Shown: positions 12,101-40,399, counted from the stretch's first letter. The stretch is DNA of 64,000 nt from Cristatella mucedo (GCA_009760855.2 WPIO01000017.1:5537001-5601000), one strand, 5' to 3'. The notes: generated by a model from the letters alone, not told the origin. A program made the numbers and translations.

Positions 12101-13352
12101 ACCACTCTGGCTTGGTTTTTGGCAGGAAAAGGGAATGAGCTCGAGCATGGCGAGTCACAGTGTTGGGTGAGACTAGCATCCAACATTGCCCTGAATGGAG
12201 CAGTAAGGTGCGCCCAATAGTATTTCAATGAAGGCCAAAGCCGGCCAAAGGCGTTCTGAAATACGCCAAGCTCACTGTATAGTGCCATCAGAGAACTCAA
12301 TCTCTTTCTAGGCACTTTACATATGCTAAGGCAATTCGCCAGATCAGTCTGCAGGTGCACCTGAATCTCTGACTCGGCGCCAGCCGACTGCCACTCTTCG
12401 TGATCTATAGCATTCCAACTAAAATCCTAGGCAGGAGCCCTCACAGGAGAACTGAATTAGGGGATCGGCTGAAATTCGTTCACATCGGAATGACCTTTTA
12501 CACACCCTGCATGGCCAGCCATGTGTCCAAGTAGGGTAAGGGGGCTTTAGTGTGTCGTTGGGCAAAATTTTACTGTCGCTATTTGCATGCTGGATCATGC
12601 CGCTACCAGCCTAGCAGGGGTGAAAGCTTTGTGGGGTTCCACTGCGATACTACTAAATTCCTGAGCATCTGACTGAGCTCAGACATTGCACCTGGCAGTT
12701 AGTACTACATATGGATGAATTAGTAATAGTGACTAGGTAGAATTCAGCAGAAAGAAGTAAAACGACCTTAAGGATTTTAATTGGCAAAAAAACAATCTGG
12801 ACGAAGGTGAATGTTGTTTTGGCTTAGTTATTTTTTATCCTGTAACTTTTTTAAGGCACGCCAGTCGTCAATGATGCTCCGGCCAAGCAGACATACACAT
12901 GGACAGCAGGATGTGTACTAGCCTGCTGCCTCCGTGCATTCCACGCTCGTGGCAATTGTTGCGTCTGCAGGCTGGCCGATCGGGCACTGTTAATCCCGCT
13001 TTGTAGACACAAGAGAGTCGGCATTCATAGGCGCCATTAGTTCTGCTGGCGTGTTGCACACTGTCACCAAAGCCTGCTCCCAGGGAAAGCTGTGGCAGTG
13101 TCACTGCGACAGGGATATGCAAAAAGAGACGCCAACAGACGGCCGCTGGGAGTGGGGTGGCTGCAGCGACAACGTGGCGTTCGGCTACGAGAACTCCAAA
13201 CTGTTCATGGATGCTAAGAGAGTGCAGTACGACATCAAGGCATTAATTGCCCTGCATAACAATGAAGCCGGCCGCTTGGTAGGTACAGTGACCGATGACA
13301 TTGGATTTGTCCTAATGCAGCACCCACACCGTCCTAGCGAGCCCTTTCATTC

Positions 13353-13446
<94 letters not shown>

Positions 13447-13472
13447 ATCCTCTCTCTCTGTCTCGTCTCTAA

Positions 13473-13503
<31 letters not shown>

Positions 13504-13951
13504 ATCCTCCCTGAGGGAGTATAGAGTCAGTGTGGACAGCACAATGCTTCAGTTTCTTAAAGGGAAAATCAAAGTATGACTATAGAGAACTCCTTAGGTC
13601 GCCCAGTAAGGGCAGGTATCTCGAGTGGTCGAGAATGCATCTACTAGGTGAGTGCAAGCTATGCTTACTATCCCAGTCTACTGTTGTAGTGTCGAAGAAA
13701 GAAATAAACCTTTCACAAGTTTTATTGCGAACAAACGCCATTCCACTTATATGTCGGTGGGGCATAAATGGAGCGGAAGAACCGGCATTCACTGGCGAGA
13801 GAAGGGTGGGAGTGCAGGGGACAGGACGCACAAGAAAAGAGCAACGATAAAAAGAGGGATAAAGAAAAAAGGTAAAAAAGCGATGAAATAACGGTATAGA
13901 CAGAGAGGCGAGAGGGGACGCCGTACCGATCAATAGAGAGAAAGATAGGAT

Positions 13952-14037
<86 letters not shown>

Positions 14038-14186
14038 GAGGAGAGAGAGAGAGCGAGGAGAGAGATATGAAAGGATAGAAGAGAGGGAGAGCAAAGGATG
14101 GAGAGAGAGAGAGAGAGAAAGATAGGATAGACAGAGAGAGAGAGAAAGATAGGATAGACAGAGAGAGAGAGAAAGATAGGATAGAC

Positions 14187-14221
<35 letters not shown>

Positions 14222-14523
14222 TAGGATAGACAGAGAGAGAGAAAGAAGATAGGAGGAGACAGAGAGGAGAGATGAGAGACCGAGAGAGAGGCCGAGAGAA
14301 GGATAGGGACTAGAGATGAGAGAAGAGAGAGAGATAGGCTAGACAGAGAGAGAGAAAAGAGAATGATAGCATCAGAGAGATGAGAGAGAGAGTGTGTGTG
14401 GGGTGGAGACCTGAGAGAGAAAGACGTTACCAGGATAAGACAGAGAGAGAAAAAGATAGGATAGACAGAGAGAGAGAGAAAGATAGGATAGACAGAGAGA
14501 GAAGAAAGATAGGATAGACAGAG

Positions 14524-14560
<37 letters not shown>

Positions 14561-14562
14561 GA

Positions 14563-14649
<87 letters not shown>

Positions 14650-15382
14650 CGCAAAATCGTAATTATTGCTGCAGCCTTTCATGTAATGTAATATAATGTA
14701 CTGTAATGTAATGTATTTCCGTCTGTAACTCCACAAAGCCTATGCGGGAGAGTTTTGTATAGCCCACATACAGCCTAAGCGGCTTTCTGTACGCATTCGG
14801 TAGCCACCAGACTTCATCTCGCGAAACTAAGAGAAAGTGGGAAGCATAGCAGAGTCAGGAGAGCAGTTGAGGTTGTGAGCGGCATGGAAGTTCTCAGGAC
14901 CGCTGGAAAAGATGAGCCATAATCGGCAGCAGGAGAGTAACTGTCGCAGGAGAATAATTATGCAGCTTCAGCGGTTTGCTAACAATGCCGAGCAGCTAGT
15001 CCCACGTTGGGCATCCTCATTGAATTGTCGGCCTTGCTCAGCTCTTTTTCGGCGTAATTTTTCTATAGCTGCAGGTATTTTGAATGCTTTCCATCTTTGG
15101 TCAGGTTCTACATTTCTGTTTTGCTGAGTGATCTCAATCCGACGGCACTCAAATTTTGCTGCATCCTTATGTGACTACAGGTGATCTTGCAAACAGTTCT
15201 TTTTCCACATGTAGCTGTCATAAATCTGTGAAATGTTTTTTTTTCAATAACTAGGGATTACTTTCGAGGAATTACTGCACAGCCGTACTGGATGCGCCGT
15301 AGGCTACAGAGGAAAGAAAATTAAAAGTTCTAGCAAGATTTCGGGGCACGACTAACGACGAAGCCTCGATCATAATACAGTT

Positions 15383-15435
<53 letters not shown>

Positions 15436-16064
15436 GAGAGAGAGAGAGAGAGCTCAGTCCAGCTGCGGTAGTTGGAAAAGGTATGCCTAGGTGGCTGGAG
15501 GGGGTGATGGAGGTGGAAGTAGAGGACACAGGCGCAGAGCAGGTGCCACGACGGCTCATCTAAATATCAGCGGTGTCAATGGCAAGCCGCCTTCAATTGC
15601 AGGCTGTGATGAAAAACGTTCGCCGCGAATGCAAGTGCCACGGTCTGTCTGCGTCCTGCGCACTGGAGACTTGCTGGAGGAAGATGCCCAATTTCCGCGA
15701 CGTCGGAAAGCTGCTGGTGGACCGCTACGACGGCGCTGCCAAGGTCATCGGCAGCAATGACGGCTATTCACTAATGCCTGAGAGTGAGGACATTAAACCG
15801 CCGGGTAAGGAAGACCTGGTCTATGCCGAGGAGTCGCCAGACTTTTGCGTGCCCAACCGAAAGTTCGGTACGCCTGGCACGAAGGGCAGGCACTGCAATC
15901 CGCACTCCATGGGGCCTGACGGGTGCGACATCCTGTGCTGCTTGAGAGGCTTCGACAGAGTAGCGTATACAGTTCGCGAGAACTGCCGCTGCCGGTTCGA
16001 ATGGTGCTGCGAAGTCGTCTGCCAGACGTGCATCATGGAGAAGGTGATTCACGTCTGTAAATGA
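6088..16064 (+). CDS. Wnt6: Wnt6 secreted signalling ligand, four coding exons
   Basis: Joined exons 6088-6182, 7609-7877, 13007-13278 and 15603-16064 give 1098 bases, or 365 residues plus stop. Introns are GT-AG with phases 2, 1 and 0. The product has a hydrophobic leader, 24 cysteines after it, the QHQF/WNC block (Cys108), WEWGGCSDN (169-177), LHNNEAGRL before intron 3, [10 protein letters not shown] (222-231, Ser228 at the acylation position) and a Cys-rich C-terminus ending HVCK. Assignment to Wnt6 rests on family-specific stretches: [21 protein letters not shown]-type before [12 protein letters not shown], and a [10 protein letters not shown] start resembling MDPTSICRK of known Wnt6. Known Wnts are palmitoleoylated, secreted glycoproteins that bind Frizzled and LRP5/6. 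The gene faces Wnt1 tail to tail. Exon 1 is inferred; exons 2-4 are certain as Wnt. Confidence 0.93.
7609..7877 (+). CDS. Wnt6: Wnt6 coding exon 2
   Basis: This exon encodes residues 32-122. It starts after the acceptor at 7607-7608 (catgcag) and ends at donor gtgagc (7878). It has an Ala/Gly-rich start, then [27 protein letters not shown] and QWNCTTT with an N-C-T glycosylation sequon at Asn107. The open frame runs further upstream to about 7436 without any Met, so a separate first exon is needed. The low-complexity Ala/Gly insert is longer than in Wnt6 proteins I know, so the exact acceptor is slightly uncertain. Confidence 0.88.
8405..8483. repeat. (TC)n microsatellite in Wnt6 intron 2
   Basis: About 78 bases of uninterrupted TC, ending in ctcgctcgctc. 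Confidence 0.98.
8820..8925 (+). mobile_element. Degenerate LINE-B-type 3' tail with (ATT)n
   Basis: A weak copy of the terminal stem-loop (gagctgtaaagcg, ctagagattcggctctctta) followed by about 30 bases of ATT repeats. Confidence 0.4.
9107..9194. repeat. (TA)n microsatellite
   Basis: About 88 bases of TA, immediately next to the MITE-like element at 9195. Confidence 0.97.
9195..9498. mobile_element. MITE-like DNA element, about 304 bp
   Basis: The ends are imperfect terminal inverted repeats: left cagtcaacccccgactt, and right (reversed) cagtcagcca, a C-run, then cgactcacg. Subterminal words gtaagtcgaac, gtaagtcaaa and cgtaagtcaaac recur. There is no ORF. The left flank is TA. The form suggests a non-autonomous Tc1/mariner or pogo-like element; the superfamily is inferred. 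Confidence 0.6.
9735..9758. repeat. (TA)n short tract
   Basis: About 24 bases of TA in Wnt6 intron 2. Confidence 0.9.
10020..10080 (-). mobile_element. LINE-B 3' terminal fragment
   Basis: Contains aataataataca then accctcagagaactgaatct, the stem-loop side of the LINE-B end. Confidence 0.55.
10161..10322 (+). mobile_element. Type-1 SINE, tRNA-derived
   Basis: The head has an A-box-like tagcccagaagg and a B-box-like gggctcgaatc. The body ends with ggctcttctgcagctatac and gaggctgtcaaatcagct, the signature tail of this family. Confidence 0.72.
10907..10938. repeat. Perfect 32-bp palindrome without spacer
   Basis: The sequence reads the same on both strands across 32 bases, centred on agcggccgct. 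It lies in Wnt6 intron 2, 45 bases before a SINE. Confidence 0.97.
10987..11160 (-). mobile_element. Type-1 SINE
   Basis: On the - strand it runs from a head at about 11160 (gctgtgctggtacacttgg), through the B-box-like gggttcaaatc, to the tail ending tttaatagcg/gctagt near 10987. Confidence 0.7.
11158..11305 (+). mobile_element. Type-1 SINE, head-to-head with the previous copy
   Basis: It lacks the A box, and starts at caaggcggttgcttttcacg. It has gggtttgaatcc and the tail ggctcttctgtcgctatac then aagaagctgtt. Confidence 0.7.
11306..12270. other. Wnt6 intron 2, unassigned
   Basis: I see no gene, SINE or LINE signature. A duplicated tttgtataatttatcgtt occurs near 11690-11715. Confidence 0.5.
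12272..12352 (-). mobile_element. LINE-B 3' terminal fragment
   Basis: Has gtgccatcagagaactcaat, ctttctaggcactttacata, the terminal stem-loop arms of LINE-B. Confidence 0.6.
12353..13006. other. End of Wnt6 intron 2, unassigned
   Basis: No recognisable element. It ends in the acceptor tttgtag of exon 3. Confidence 0.5.
13007..13278 (+). CDS. Wnt6: Wnt6 coding exon 3
   Basis: Residues 122-212. The acceptor tttgtag (13005-13006) is used in phase 1 and the donor gtaggt (13279) in phase 0. The translation runs from [16 protein letters not shown] through [32 protein letters not shown] and LHNNEAGRL. These are the central Wnt core motifs, with the Wnt6-like LFMDA. A long (TC)n tract starts only about 77 bases into the following intron. 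Confidence 0.95.
13355..13442. repeat. (TC)n microsatellite in Wnt6 intron 3
   Basis: About 88 bases of TC, continued as an impure CT-rich stretch to about 13505. It begins 77 bases after the exon 3 donor. Confidence 0.98.
13951..14646. repeat. (GA)n-rich block with a 25-30 base minisatellite
   Basis: Nearly 700 bases of purine repeat. Pure GA at both ends flanks repeated units built on aaagataggatagacagaga, present at least six times between about 14118 and 14525. The - strand gives artefactual [10 protein letters not shown] frames. Confidence 0.97.
14690..14960 (-). mobile_element. LINE-A 3' fragment
   Basis: Starts with the (TGTAA)n-type tail and aactccacaaagcc, then gttttgtatagcccac, ctgtacgcattcggtagcca, matching the LINE-A end on the - strand. 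It is 5' truncated. Confidence 0.75.
15382..15450. repeat. GA / (CAGA)n / GA compound microsatellite
   Basis: About 48 bases of CAGA units flanked by GA runs, about 150 bases before the Wnt6 exon 4 acceptor. Confidence 0.97.
15603..16064 (+). CDS. Wnt6: Wnt6 coding exon 4 (C-terminal, with stop)
   Basis: Residues 213-365 and TGA at 16062-16064. The acceptor is attgcag (15601-15602). It begins [19 protein letters not shown], with Ser228 at the lipidated position and the intact CHG histidine. It continues through [37 protein letters not shown], the CRCRFEWCC block and the terminal HVCK. All C-terminal cysteines expected of a Wnt are present. Confidence 0.96.
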   Translation, partial: AVMKNVRRECKCHGLSASCALETCWRKMPNFRDVGKLLVDRYDGAAKVIGSNDGYSLMPESEDIKPPGKEDLVYAEESPDFCVPNRKFGTPGTKGRHCNPHSMGPDGCDILCCLRGFDRVAYTVRENCRCRFEWCCEVVCQTCIMEKVIHVCK

Positions 16065-16792
16065 CGCTGGCACTACTTCGACGGCCAGTCGAGCTGTTCG
16101 GGCCGGTGTGCAGAAGCACGTACAGTGGGGTGCAAGCTTTGGCCGGTGGCAGACCGGCTGAGCGACTTGCCCCAGCCGCACGCACGATCTTGCTTGCGTC
16201 AGTTTAGATGCAACCATGGACCACGACTAAGTGTGCAGTATGTTTTCTGGAGGACGCTCTCACTATGGTCATTTCTGTGCCATCGCACGCCCTGTGATGG
16301 TGTCCGAACGTTGGTTCGACGACGTACCAGGTCCACAATAATGGCACCGAAGACCCTTGAAAGTTGCAGCCTCACTATGGTCATTTCCGTGCCACCGCAC
16401 GCCCATAGGTTGGCAAGCTAATCCCTGCTATGGCGCTCGAAAGTTTTTTCGACGACGTGCCAGGGCCAAAGCAACAGAAGGCACCTCAGAAGGCTGCAGC
16501 CTTCGCCCTGGCTCCTCCCCTCCCCCCGGCAATCCAGCCAAATCAGGCGATCGCTTGCATGCATTTCTCGAGCTGTGCCGGCTCTGTGAGTCAAATACAC
16601 AGCTTATGCTGGATTCATCTGAAAAAGCACGGCGTTCTCCTAATCGACAGCCGCCATGTAGAACGTCGGTAGCTCCACAAGGAGGGAAGGCGTCGCTAAG
16701 ATGCTTTACACGCTCCATTTGACTGCTCAGGCGAGGGTATCTTAGAGAAGTATTCGATCCAAAAGTTTTACGATCTTCCTTTGCAGCAAATG

Positions 16793-16863
16793 TAAAGCCC
16801 CTACAAAGAGACTGAGTTCTCTGAGGGCGCTCTATCAAGTGTATTATTATTATTATTATTATA
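16793..16863 (+). mobile_element. LINE-B 3' terminus with (ATT)n
   Basis: Has aaatgtaaagcccctacaaa, gagttctctgagggcgctct and a (ATT)n tail. It lies about 730 bases after the Wnt6 stop, so probably in or near the 3' UTR. Confidence 0.65.
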
Positions 16864-17041
16864 TTAAGTAAGCTCTGACCGTGACCAATGATCTACAGAG
16901 CCTGTGGTCTTGAGATCTGTCAGGTAGCAAGTTGCCCAAACACATCAAGTAGTTTTCCAATACATTACGATAGCTTTCGTCCACTTAAGTGCAGTTGATA
17001 GGAAGCCTTTCTTAGTTGTTGTTAATGCTTGTTCTTATAAA

Positions 17042-17198
17042 GGCTAGCTTATTCAAAAGGCTCATTGTTTATTGGCAGGAGAGTCGTAATGGCTACCACC
17101 GAGGCTTGTAGTAGACAGTATAGGATCGCCCACTGAAGGAATTGAACCCATGACCTGGGTCGTAAAGAGTGAGCACTATATCCCTGGCCTAAGATCCA
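17042..17198 (-). mobile_element. Type-1 SINE
   Basis: Degenerate copy with a tail-end gctagcttattcaaaaggct, the B-box-like gggttcaatt (- strand), and a head near 17198. Confidence 0.55.
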
Positions 17199-17360
17199 AG
17201 GCAATTGCTACGCAGCACATACGACATCGAGTTCAGAATAGCTACAAGGGACCAGTAAAGTGCAAATGGAGCTAGCAGTGCTGCACTCACGTGACTAGAT
17301 TTGACTATTTAAAGCTTTCCTTGTAGCTTGAAACTCCGAATCAAAGGATTTCTCGAATTC

Positions 17361-17366
17361 ATTAAA
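17361..17366 (+). promoter_or_regulatory. Candidate poly(A) signal ATTAAA for Wnt6
   Basis: This is a common variant hexamer, 1.3 kb after the Wnt6 stop. I saw no AATAAA before it. Motif only. Confidence 0.3.
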
Positions 17367-17399
17367 TGCAGGCTAAGATGTGTGGCATCTCGTCTAGAA

Positions 17400-17830
17400 T
17401 TCTGTGAATCACTTCTTGAAGATCTTCCTGCCAGTGCCATATACTGCATGCTATATTACAGCTATATTACTATATTACAGCTGGTGTTTGGTGCTAAGTT
17501 CTGAAGCTAGGTATTTCTTAAGTGAACGCCAAAACTGCAATATTACGCCACTTCTTATCTATCTGCACTGGCTTCCCATCCAGCTCCATTATGACTGCAA
17601 GGTTTTGCCACTTGCGTGTTCGTGTTTACACTGTTCTTGTCACTGAGGTCCGATCATTCTCTTAGCAGGCCTATCAATCCCAAATACTCCCTACTCAAAC
17701 CTCCCCGTGCTCATTGTTCCAGTGAGTTCCCTTATGAGTCGTTTAGTTGGGCCTCTAAGGAATCGGAAAACACTTTGAGTCAGCATTCAGCTCTTATGTG
17801 CACAATATCCAGGACTCTTTAATTGTATAT
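17400..17830 (+). mobile_element. L2/CR1-like LINE remnant
   Basis: The translation NITPLLIYLHWLPIQLHYDCKVLPLA (about 17540-17615) matches the post-RT segment of L2/CR1 ORF2 (ITPLL--LHWLPV--R---KVL). Only a broken fragment remains. Confidence 0.6.
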
Positions 17831-17845
17831 GCACATCTCTCTCTA

Positions 17846-17850
<5 letters not shown>

Positions 17851-17881
<31 letters not shown>
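17851..17881. repeat. (TA)n tract
   Basis: About 30 bases of TA between the convergent Wnt genes. Confidence 0.9.
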
Positions 17882-17884
<3 letters not shown>

Positions 17885-18183
17885 CCTTCAAGTCTTTGCT
17901 CCGTCCCTGAGAAACGACCACTGTCCTTACGTGTGTGCTGAAATGGTGTGCATATCATCACTAACGTAGATGCTTTATTTTTACTCCATATAAAGTGTTC
18001 AGAACAGATTTGGTTGAGTTAGGGTGCTATATACAAGTTTTAATACATTATCATTATACTTCACTGGTTAAGCAGGCGAGCGCTTGGAAACTCTAGATCG
18101 TTGGAGCACACTAGTTTTTCACAGCTAGCAACTGAGCTGAAGTCACATGCTAACCTATGTGGCTCATATTTTGTCTGACTGGC

Positions 18184-18189
18184 TTTATT
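18184..18189 (-). promoter_or_regulatory. Candidate poly(A) signal AATAAA for Wnt1
   Basis: Canonical hexamer on the - strand about 720 bases after the Wnt1 stop codon, a plausible 3' UTR length. Motif only. Confidence 0.4.
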
Positions 18190-18245
18190 TCTTAATGGAA
18201 GACAGGCTGTCGGAAGTCGCTGGCTTCAGCATTCAAACTACATAC

Positions 18246-18251
18246 AATAAA
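18246..18251 (+). promoter_or_regulatory. Candidate poly(A) signal AATAAA for Wnt6
   Basis: First canonical + strand hexamer I find after the Wnt6 stop, 2.2 kb downstream. If used, the Wnt6 3' end would cross the Wnt1 hexamer at 18184-18189. Confidence 0.3.
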
Positions 18252-18908
18252 TATACTGCAGGAGGCAGCCCTGGCCGATCATAGAATACAGGAATCATGC
18301 ATGCACTAGCAAATAAGCTGAGCTCGGCCCAAATGCAAAGGCATAGACTGCAGGAGCAAGCTAAATGACTGCTGGCCTAGCACTGCCACAGAGCCGCAGC
18401 ACCGGTCATGCCCCTGAAGCAGTTCGCCTGCCTACCAGCAGCAGGTGCCTTGGAAGCTGGAGATGCCGATCAGTGTCCGACTGGCTCCATGCTCGGCACA
18501 AACAAGCATTAATGCTAGTGCTGCCTTACCAGCAGGCTCCGGTAGGTTAAACTCGAGGAATGTGCAAGGGCTTGCATCGAGAGTGGCAGCTGTTAGCTGG
18601 CATGCTTGGAACTGGCAGTTCGAGACCAGAACCGCCAACGTTTAAGTAGCGATTGTGGGAACTAAATCGACACTCGATCACGAGCTGCACGAGCGACTGG
18701 GCCGACTGGAAGATGAGGCAGGATCTGCCGCTTTAACTCCTTATATGCGATCTCTCAGCGTCGGACGTCCATCCGACCTCGACCTTCGGCCATGCATCCG
18801 AGACACAATCCAAGCACAGTTAATGGCAGCTCCGCACCGGGTGGGACAGCAGGAGACATGAGCTTATTGTCGACTGTTCTATAACTGAGGGGCAGCAGGC
18901 GGCTGCCT

Positions 18909-37029
<18,121 letters not shown>

Positions 37030-37503
37030 CCTGTTCCGGGCTGCGAGATTCTTCGCGGCAGCCGATTTCTTCAACCGCTACGCCGGTGGGCTGCACTGTG
37101 TAAAAAATATGAGTTCACAAAGAGGTAATGCGTCTGGTATATGGGGGGAGGGGTGGAGACCGGGCGCGGAGCGGTCGCGCGCCGCCGGCCACCAATCAGA
37201 ATGCAACATAATTTGCGAGCTCTGAATGGAGCTGGGCCGGCCGAGCGTCGGACCCGACGCGGCTGCTTACCCGACGCCGCCTTCACCTCCGGTGCCCAGA
37301 CGGGCCGCGTTCAGCTTCCAGCGGTTCGCGACGTTTCGCTGCCAGTCCGTCGCTATCGATGCGCCGGTCAGTCAGTCGGGCTGAGCTTCAGCACGCTGGC
37401 CGTTCTCGGGGTCACCCAACACCGCAGAGACGCTCGGCTCCAAAAGCGTGCGGAAGCGACGCGTTCGCGCGGCAATCCGCCTGACGCGCGCAGCCGGCTC
37501 CCG

Positions 37504-37538
37504 GCGCAGGCCCGCGGGCCGCCGCCGCGGGCCTGCGC
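37504..37538. repeat. Perfect 14-bp inverted repeat with 7-base loop
   Basis: Arms gcgcaggcccgcgg and its complement around gccgccg, in the block upstream of Wnt1 exon 1. Confidence 0.9.
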
Positions 37539-38406
37539 GAAGAAGGCTACGCGCCGCCACCGCGGGAAAGCGCTCGAGCTGTCGGAGCGCCGCAGACCGG
37601 GCCGCGCCTAGCGCGCGGCGGGCCCTTACCGGGCGACTGCAAGAATCGGGCGGCCGAGACGGACGGTCACCGGTCGGTCGAAGAGCCAAGCCGGCGGCAG
37701 CGGCGGCGGCCGAGTTGCAGACCCGGCGCCCGTGCGAACGCTAAACGGCACCCTACTGGCGAAGCGCGGCCGCACCGCAGTACCGCAACGGCGAAGTAAT
37801 TGCGAAGATCACAGGCTCAGATCAAGGCCGGTCGTAAACTCGGACTGCAGTTACTGCCCGCGAAAAGCCGTCGCGGTAAGCCGTAACGCCTGCGAAAGTT
37901 TCGACTTCCGTCCGACGTGCGGCGCCCGCGCGCGGCGCCGGCGACGCTGCGAGGAATCGGCGGGGCACGACGTTCGAGCCGGCGGTATATGTATCCGGGC
38001 TATACAGGCAGAGCGCGGCGCCGGTTTGCCCTGTCCGCGCGCGCGCAAGGGCGGGTACGGCCGGAGGGAGCTCAGCGACGGCTACCGCCGAAAAGCCGCC
38101 GCCCGGAAGCGCGGCGCACTGTTCGCGACGTCACGCTCCGCGGCCTCGTTCACGGAAAACGCCGCCGCCCATCCGGCCAGTGCCGGCCAAGAACGGCCGT
38201 CGCAGCCAGTGCTCACGCAGCGGGCGCGCAGCGCTAGCGAGTGGCGGGAGAGGCTGGGCGCGCGCGCACGCCGCCGCACCAGCTGCGGCGGCGGCGGTGG
38301 ATTGGCGGCGAACCCACTGAGTTGCTCGTCGCTGCGCGCGAGACGCGCCAGGCGCGCGACCGGTCTACGGGCCGCACCTGTAGTCGTGGCGAAGCAGCCG
38401 ACGTCT

Positions 38407-38451
<45 letters not shown>

Positions 38452-38478
38452 TGCCGCCGGTTCTTAGCCCACAACCTT

Positions 38479-38605
38479 AGGCGCTCGCACTCGACGACCC
38501 GCGACGTGGGTTCGACTCCGACTCAGCGGGCAATTCCGTATTCCCGGGTTGAAAGCCTCTAGGGCTCCTCTGCCGCCATCATGCAAATGAGGCTGCTAAA
38601 TCGGG
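38479..38605 (+). mobile_element. Type-1 SINE, 5' shortened
   Basis: Has gacgtgggttcgactccg, then ggctcctctgccgccatc and gaggctgctaaatcggg, the family tail, inside the GC-rich block. Confidence 0.65.
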
Positions 38606-39009
38606 CCTCCGCTCTCGGTCCTCATCGCTGAAGGCCGCGACCCGCCCCGCTTTTCCGTTTCGCGACGCGTGCGAGTGGCGCCGAGTCTCTACCGTCGGCG
38701 GCTCTACGCTCGTCGGAGGAGTGACGGCCGCACGTCAGGTCGAGCGACGCCGCGGAGCGCGACGCAAACGGGCGACGCGCGCGCGCGCTGTCGACAGGCA
38801 AGCAGCCGCCTCGAGCGGCAGGGCAGTTAAGGAATTGAGCTGCTCGGATAGGAGTGGCCGCCGCCGAGCGCGAATGCGCACCGCGGCCGCGCGTCGCCGC
38901 TGGCTTCGTCGTGGAAGAAAGAGAAGCTGCAACGTAAACCGCTGCCGCCGCCTCCGCGTGCGTCCCGAGCGCGTCGCCGTTGCAAATTCGCACTCGCCGC
39001 TATTTGGTC

Positions 39010-39080
39010 TTAGCCTAGGAGCAAGGTGCTCGCGCTCGACTACTCGGGTCGCGGGTTCGACTACGGCACCGAACTATAAA
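39010..39080 (+). mobile_element. tRNA-like SINE head fragment
   Basis: Has taggagcaaggtgctcgc and a B-box-like cgggttcgact, then runs into taaatatataaatata. Too short to assign a type. Confidence 0.45.
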
Positions 39081-39577
39081 TATATAAATATAAATACAGC
39101 TCGCTCGCTCGCTCGCTCGCGTGCCATCTGGCTACCGACAGTAGCTCAGAGATTCTCGGCTCGAGCTGCGCGGCGATTGTAAGCTGCGCCTCAAGCGCGC
39201 TCCACTTCACCGGTCGCGGCCGTGGCCGACGAGCTCCTCCGTCGCAGGGCTGTCAATCTTCAGAGCAAGCCCGTCGCGAGGGCGCACCGCGCCGCGCCTC
39301 GCCCGCGCCTCGCCCGAGCGCCGCCGCCCTTCACCACACTGTTACGCTGGCTCTGTAGCGGCGCCACCGCCGCAGTCGCTGGCCGGAAAAAACCAGCGCG
39401 GCATGCGAGAGCATGCATGCCAGCAGCCTCCGCAGCAGAGGAGGCAGCTGAGGCCACTGCGGATCTGCGACGACGCGCTGCTAGCGAGCGGCGGCGGACG
39501 CTGCCCGACGCGTGCGCGTACGCCGGCGGCGTGGCAGAGCGGCGCGGCAGCTTTCGAGAGCGCCCACTTCTGCAGTT

Positions 39578-39885
39578 ATAATAATAATAATAATTCACTT
39601 GATAAAGCGCCCTCAGAGAACTTAATCTCTCTCTCTCTAGGCGCTTTACATTTGCTGTAAAGTGAAATGCCATTGAATGGTAAGTAAAATCATGCTTGAA
39701 AAAAACAAACGAAATGAATAATATGGTTAGGGGTGACATGCACAGGGTCAGCATGCAAATGTGGTTAGTGGCAGCATGCACAGTGTCAGCACGCATAAGC
39801 ACAGTTAGCAAGTCGATGTCGTTAATGTCGTTAGTGCAGACCGTTCTGTTCCAGAGCAACAGAGGGTTGCATTCGTACAGCACCA
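39578..39885 (-). mobile_element. LINE-B 3' fragment
   Basis: (AAT)n tail, then ataaagcgccctcagagaac and taggcgctttacatttgctg (stem-loop arms), then the 3' UTR words gtgacatgcacagggtcagc and cacagtgtcagcacgcataa. Confidence 0.8.
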
Positions 39886-40390
39886 GCCGTAGAGAACCGC
39901 TCGAGACGAAGAAGCCCCAAGTGCGACACTGACTAGCGGCGCACAGCCCCGGCGCTGCCAGGTTGCCAAGGTTTATTTTCGTAGCTGTATAATGCGCGTA
40001 TCTTTAATTTTGTTCCCATTGAGCTTGGCTGCTGAATTTGAGCTGGAGTCCGCTTGTGGCCACGATATGGAGTCTTATGAACAGCATGACGTCTACTGAT
40101 GTGGCCCGATCTATTTAGGACTTGCGACCCGGTTGGCATGGTGCTTAGACAACCTTACTCGAGCGTGCCTTTTTTCTTGACGTTCTGACGAGCGCTATGA
40201 TCGCTTCACAGACTATGTCTTTGAACTCCGCGCGCTTGCCTCCTCGGGCTAAGCTTTTGGCGATTGCCGTTGTCATGAGAGAAAACAAGCTTTCGGAGTT
40301 CAACTGCGCCTTAACACTGCAGGAGAGTTTTTATTTTGCAAGCTAAGAAAAGCGGCAAGGGCGCCGTACCAAGCGCTGAACGCAAAAGCA
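39886..40390. other. Unassigned sequence
   Basis: No recognised element or gene. Confidence 0.4.
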
Positions 40391-40399
40391 AAATCAACC

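Larger units (their letters stand above)
16065..18908. other. Shared 3' intergenic region between convergent Wnt6 and Wnt1
   Basis: The 2.8 kb between the two stop codons must hold both 3' UTRs. I see a LINE-B tail (about 16795), a type-1 SINE (about 17042), an L2-like LINE remnant (about 17450-17800), a short (TA)n tract and candidate poly(A) signals on both strands near 18.2 kb. No other coding sequence is evident. Confidence 0.7.

Noticed and set aside
13951-14646. CRISPR-like array of repeated units
   Set aside because: The units have no unique spacers and lie in a GA microsatellite of a eukaryotic intron.
13930-14736. 268-codon Ser/Leu open frame on -
   Set aside because: It is a translation of the (GA)n block; the same holds for SLSL, HTHT, YIYI and RTDRQ frames at 4.4-4.9, 9.0, 13.4, 41.7, 54.5 and 62.2 kb.
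37732-38562. 276-codon open frame on + in the CpG-rich block
   Set aside because: Composition is Arg/Ala runs from CGC and CCG repeats, the opposite strand has equally open frames, and no family motif is visible.
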